This document shows, one piece after another, positions 12,545 to 14,438 of a DNA stretch of 14,438 bases. Position 1 is the first letter of the stretch. Each line of letters begins with the position of its first letter. Under the pieces are notes generated by a model. That model did no database searches and was not told the DNA's origin. It saw only the letters and a program-made list of their open reading frames with translations. The DNA is from Anaerolineae bacterium. GTDB taxonomy: Bacteria > Chloroflexota > Anaerolineae > CG2-30-64-16. The stretch covers positions 1-14,438 of the forward strand of contig JALOOE010000085.1 in the NCBI GenBank assembly GCA_025454565.1. Direction: 5' to 3'. Position numbers and translations under genes: made by a program.

Positions 12545-14438
12545 TCATCTTGCCTTCAATTGGATCGGCCCCAGGCGGACGCGCTTGCCGGCCGGGTTGT
12601 CGGCGGCATCCCGGATGTCCAGACCGGATGGGGTCGCAGCATCGTAGACCGCGAGCGTCACGATGTAGTCGCCCGGCGGCGCGTCTGCGGGCAGCGGAAC
12701 GGGATATTGCCCGAAAAGCGTCTGTCCGGGGCGCCAGCGCGTGGTCGGGTAGGCGTATCCGGCCGGGCGACCATCCCAGCGGCCGACCTCGCGCCCGGCC
12801 GCGTCTTCCACGATGAGCGAAACCTGGTAGTCGCGCGACATCGTGTTGATGCCGCGCCAGTACACCGCCATCTGTCCGTCAACCGGGTCGTCCCAGCCGA
12901 GCAGGGCGAGCTTGTGGTCGTAGTTGGCGCCGTCCGCATGGGCCGGCCGCGGCTCGGCCTGGATCGTCACGTCCGGGCGCAGCCGCCAGTGTCGCAGACC
13001 GAGCTGCCAAAATTGCTCTGCGACTGGCTCCTCTCGTCCGGCCCGATCCAGGAAGTAGGGTGCGAAACCGACCGGATCGACCGCCTCATCCTGCCAACGC
13101 ACCAGCCAGACACCGGACTTGCCCGCCAAGGCCGCGTTCAGCGCTGCGCCCGCGTCGAAGCCAAGCGCCGCATTCACATCTAGGATGTCGATGTCGGGCA
13201 GGCGCACGCGTGCGATGTCAGGGGCGTAGTAGTCCCACACGGGCCACGCGTGTCCCGACACCAACACCACCGCCTCACCCGGAGCGATCTGCGCTCGCAC
13301 CGCCGCAACCAACTCGCGCCACTGCGCCTTCGTGAAGGCCGGATCGGTGAACCAGTTACGCAGGCTCTGGATGGAAGCGAAGGACAGGAAGAGTAGGAGA
13401 AGCACGGCGAGGAGGCGTGATGCGTGATGCGTGAAACGTGAAACGTGAGACGTGATGCGTGATGCGTGATGGGTGTCGCGTCGTCCAATCCGCAATCCGA
13501 AGTCCGCAATCCACAATGCCCCGATCCCCCCCGCCAAGATGAGCAGATAGGCCGGCGAAACCAGCATCAGGTAGCGCGCGTTGAACTTCGGCGTGCGCGA
13601 GGCCAGGGCGAGGATCGCGATGATGGGGACGAGCAGACAGGCAAACAGATAGATAAGGGACCATCTGCGACCTGCGCCATTCCTTGAGGCGCCTGCCTCG
13701 GTCGCCCCGCTTCCGTCCTCCGTCGTCCGTCCTCCGTCCGGCCAGACCAGCGCCGCCACCGCGATCGCAAACGCGATCCCGAACCACGGCAGCAGGCGCA
13801 CCGCGTCGGCCTCTAACATCGTCTCCGGCGCGCCGGCGGTGAAGCTGACCGCCACGTGCCGTAGCGCTTCGCCGAGCTTGAGCGCGCCCTGCCAAAAAGA
13901 ACGATCGACGCGGTAGCGCGTCAGCATCGCGGGTAACCAGGGGAGATAGAGAATCACGATTGCCAGGGCGGCGCTGCCGAAGACGGCGAGTTGTCGCGCC
14001 GCCCGGCCGCGGCGCGACGGTCGGATGACTCCAGGGATGCACGCCAGTACCACGCACACGCCGTAAGCAAGCAGCAAAAACGCCGCGAAGTAGTGGGTGT
14101 AGAGCGCCGCCACTGAGGCGAGGATGAAGGCAAGCCACCACTTGGCGGACGAAAGACCAACGACGAAAGACGAATGGAAAGACGAATGCCGTGAATGGCC
14201 TTTCCTCCTTCGTCCTTCGTCCTTCGTCCGTAAGAGCGCGTACCCCGCCAGCGCGCCCAGGAACGTCAACTGCGCATACATGCGCGCTTCCTGGGCGAAG
14301 TAGACGTAGAGCGGGGAAATCGCCGCGAGCAGCGCCGCGACCAGACCGGCGATCTGCCCCAGACGGTCCACGCCGAAAAGCCGCCGCGCCAGCGCCCACA
14401 GCAGCGGCACTGTCAGCAGGCTGAAACACACCGATGGG
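12545..14438 (-). CDS. GT39-like multi-pass membrane glycosyltransferase (N-terminus beyond window)
   Basis: About 630 residues are visible. The frame runs through the window edge (PSVCFSLLTVPL at the edge), so the first transmembrane helix and the family's catalytic Asp/Glu loop are not seen. The stretch ALLAAISPLYVYFAQEARMY and many hydrophobic helices (roughly 27-45, 53-67, 97-133, 147-170, 211-230, 257-279, 286-308, 337-353) match the GT39/ArnT/PMT group, which uses polyprenyl-phosphate sugars on the outer face of the membrane. A soluble C-terminal half (from about 375) ends in a beta-sandwich (GDYIVTLAVYDAATPSG). Residues 68-93, 231-250 and 309-339 are encoded by heptamer arrays and fall between helices. 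The gene is upstream of the lipoprotein and GT2 genes on the same strand, 146 bp away, probably one cluster for surface glycan. Confidence 0.88.
   Translation of the reverse strand, partial: PSVCFSLLTVPLLWALARRLFGVDRLGQIAGLVAALLAAISPLYVYFAQEARMYAQLTFLGALAGYALLRTKDEGRRRKGHSRHSSFHSSFVVGLSSAKWWLAFILASVAALYTHYFAAFLLLAYGVCVVLACIPGVIRPSRRGRAARQLAVFGSAALAIVILYLPWLPAMLTRYRVDRSFWQGALKLGEALRHVAVSFTAGAPETMLEADAVRLLPWFGIAFAIAVAALVWPDGGRTTEDGSGATEAGASRNGAGRRWSLIYLFACLLVPIIAILALASRTPKFNARYLMLVSPAYLLILAGGIGALWIADFGLRIGRRDTHHASRITSHVSRFTHHASRLLAVLLLLFLSFASIQSLRNWFTDPAFTKAQWRELVAAVRAQIAPGEAVVLVSGHAWPVWDYYAPDIARVRLPDIDILDVNAALGFDAGAALNAALAGKSGVWLVRWQDEAVDPVGFAPYFLDRAGREEPVAEQFWQLGLRHWRLRPDVTIQAEPRPAHADGANYDHKLALLGWDDPVDGQMAVYWRGINTMSRDYQVSLIVEDAAGREVGRWDGRPAGYAYPTTRWRPGQTLFGQYPVPLPADAPPGDYIVTLAVYDAATPSGLDIRDAADNPAGKRVRLGPIQLKAR
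13416..13518. repeat. Composite heptamer array (CGTGAWR, then CGCAATC) inside the GT39-like gene
   Basis: Eight uninterrupted 7-nt units on the plus strand (CGTGATG twice, CGTGAAA twice, CGTGAGA, CGTGATG three times) cover 13416-13471. After a degenerate unit, a different family follows at 13484-13518 (TCCAATC, CGCAATC, CGAAGTC, CGCAATC, CACAATG). On the minus strand the first encodes the 7-residue repeat THHASRI / TSHVSRF / THHASRL and the second IADFGLRI. There is no stop in the coding sense, but TGA occurs in the other sense. Confidence 0.93.
13713..13740. repeat. Heptamer array (CCGTCCT/CCGTCGT) inside the GT39-like gene
   Basis: Four 7-nt units, CCGTCCT, CCGTCGT, CCGTCCT and CCGTCCG, encode DGGRTTEDG on the minus strand, between two predicted transmembrane helices. 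Confidence 0.75.
14148..14231. repeat. Inverted pair of heptamer arrays inside the GT39-like gene
   Basis: On the left are plus-strand units GACGAAA, GACCAAC, GACGAAA, GACGAAT, a 5-nt spacer and GACGAAT (14148-14187). On the right is the reverse orientation of the same type: CCTCCTT, CGTCCTT, CGTCCTT, CGTCCGT (14204-14231). The two halves are partly complementary and could fold into a long imperfect hairpin. The minus strand encodes RTKDEGRRRKGHSRHSSFHS between two helices. Confidence 0.75.

Overview
The window looks like chromosomal DNA from a GC-rich member of the Chloroflexota, perhaps Anaerolineae/Caldilineae-like. This is an inference from three things: recognisable family variants (the winged-helix/Fe-S protein at the left edge, the GT39-type membrane glycosyltransferase at the right edge), overall gene style, and abundant heptanucleotide repeat arrays that encode peptides I associate with such genomes. 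No rRNA, tRNA, CRISPR array or transposase is visible.

Layout, left to right. 1-521 (-): N-terminal part of a probable 4Fe-4S protein, cut by the window edge. 711-2848 (-): an OmpR-type response regulator and a HAMP/HisKA sensor kinase, translationally coupled by an ATGA overlap, with a TATAAT -10 box just upstream. 3124-5825 (-): a peroxide-defence pair, a PerR-type Fur-family regulator followed by catalase-peroxidase KatG. A promoter lies upstream and a 7-1-7 palindrome sits at the predicted transcription start, which suggests autoregulation. 6075-7022 (+): an atypical SDR/NmrA-like NAD(P)-binding protein with its own good promoter. 7270-8304 (+): a single reading frame joining a long-form ribosome hibernation factor to a low-molecular-weight protein tyrosine phosphatase, behind a leader of about 180 nt. 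8311-9075 (-): a WaaE/KdtX-like family 2 glycosyltransferase. 9094-9900 (-): a solitary D12-class (Dam-like) adenine methyltransferase of visibly lower GC than its neighbours. 10025-14438 (-): a surface-glycan type cluster of a GT39-like multi-pass glycosyltransferase (N-terminus outside the window), an Ig-like lipoprotein with a probable single-base frameshift, and a rhamnosyltransferase-like GT2 that begins in a GTGA overlap with the corrected lipoprotein frame.

The most unusual structure is a set of short tandem arrays with a period of 7 nt (occasionally 8) scattered from about 8.27 kb to 14.23 kb. At least six sequence families can be told apart (unit types CGTGAWR, CGAATGG, CGTCCTT, CGTCGTC, CGCAATC, AATCAGCG/AATCACG), plus an 8-nt purine/pyrimidine-biased type. 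They lie at gene junctions, between genes, or inside glycosyltransferase genes, where they encode 7-residue-periodic peptides in apparent loops. Arrays inside genes are read in a stop-free orientation. The only long array whose gene-sense reading has stops lies between genes. This resembles the heptanucleotide STRR repeats of cyanobacteria, but I know of no description for this lineage.

The genes do not form one pathway. The left half is redox sensing and stress response, the middle is stationary-phase or phosphatase signalling, and the right half is envelope glycan assembly that has taken up repeats and perhaps the methylase.
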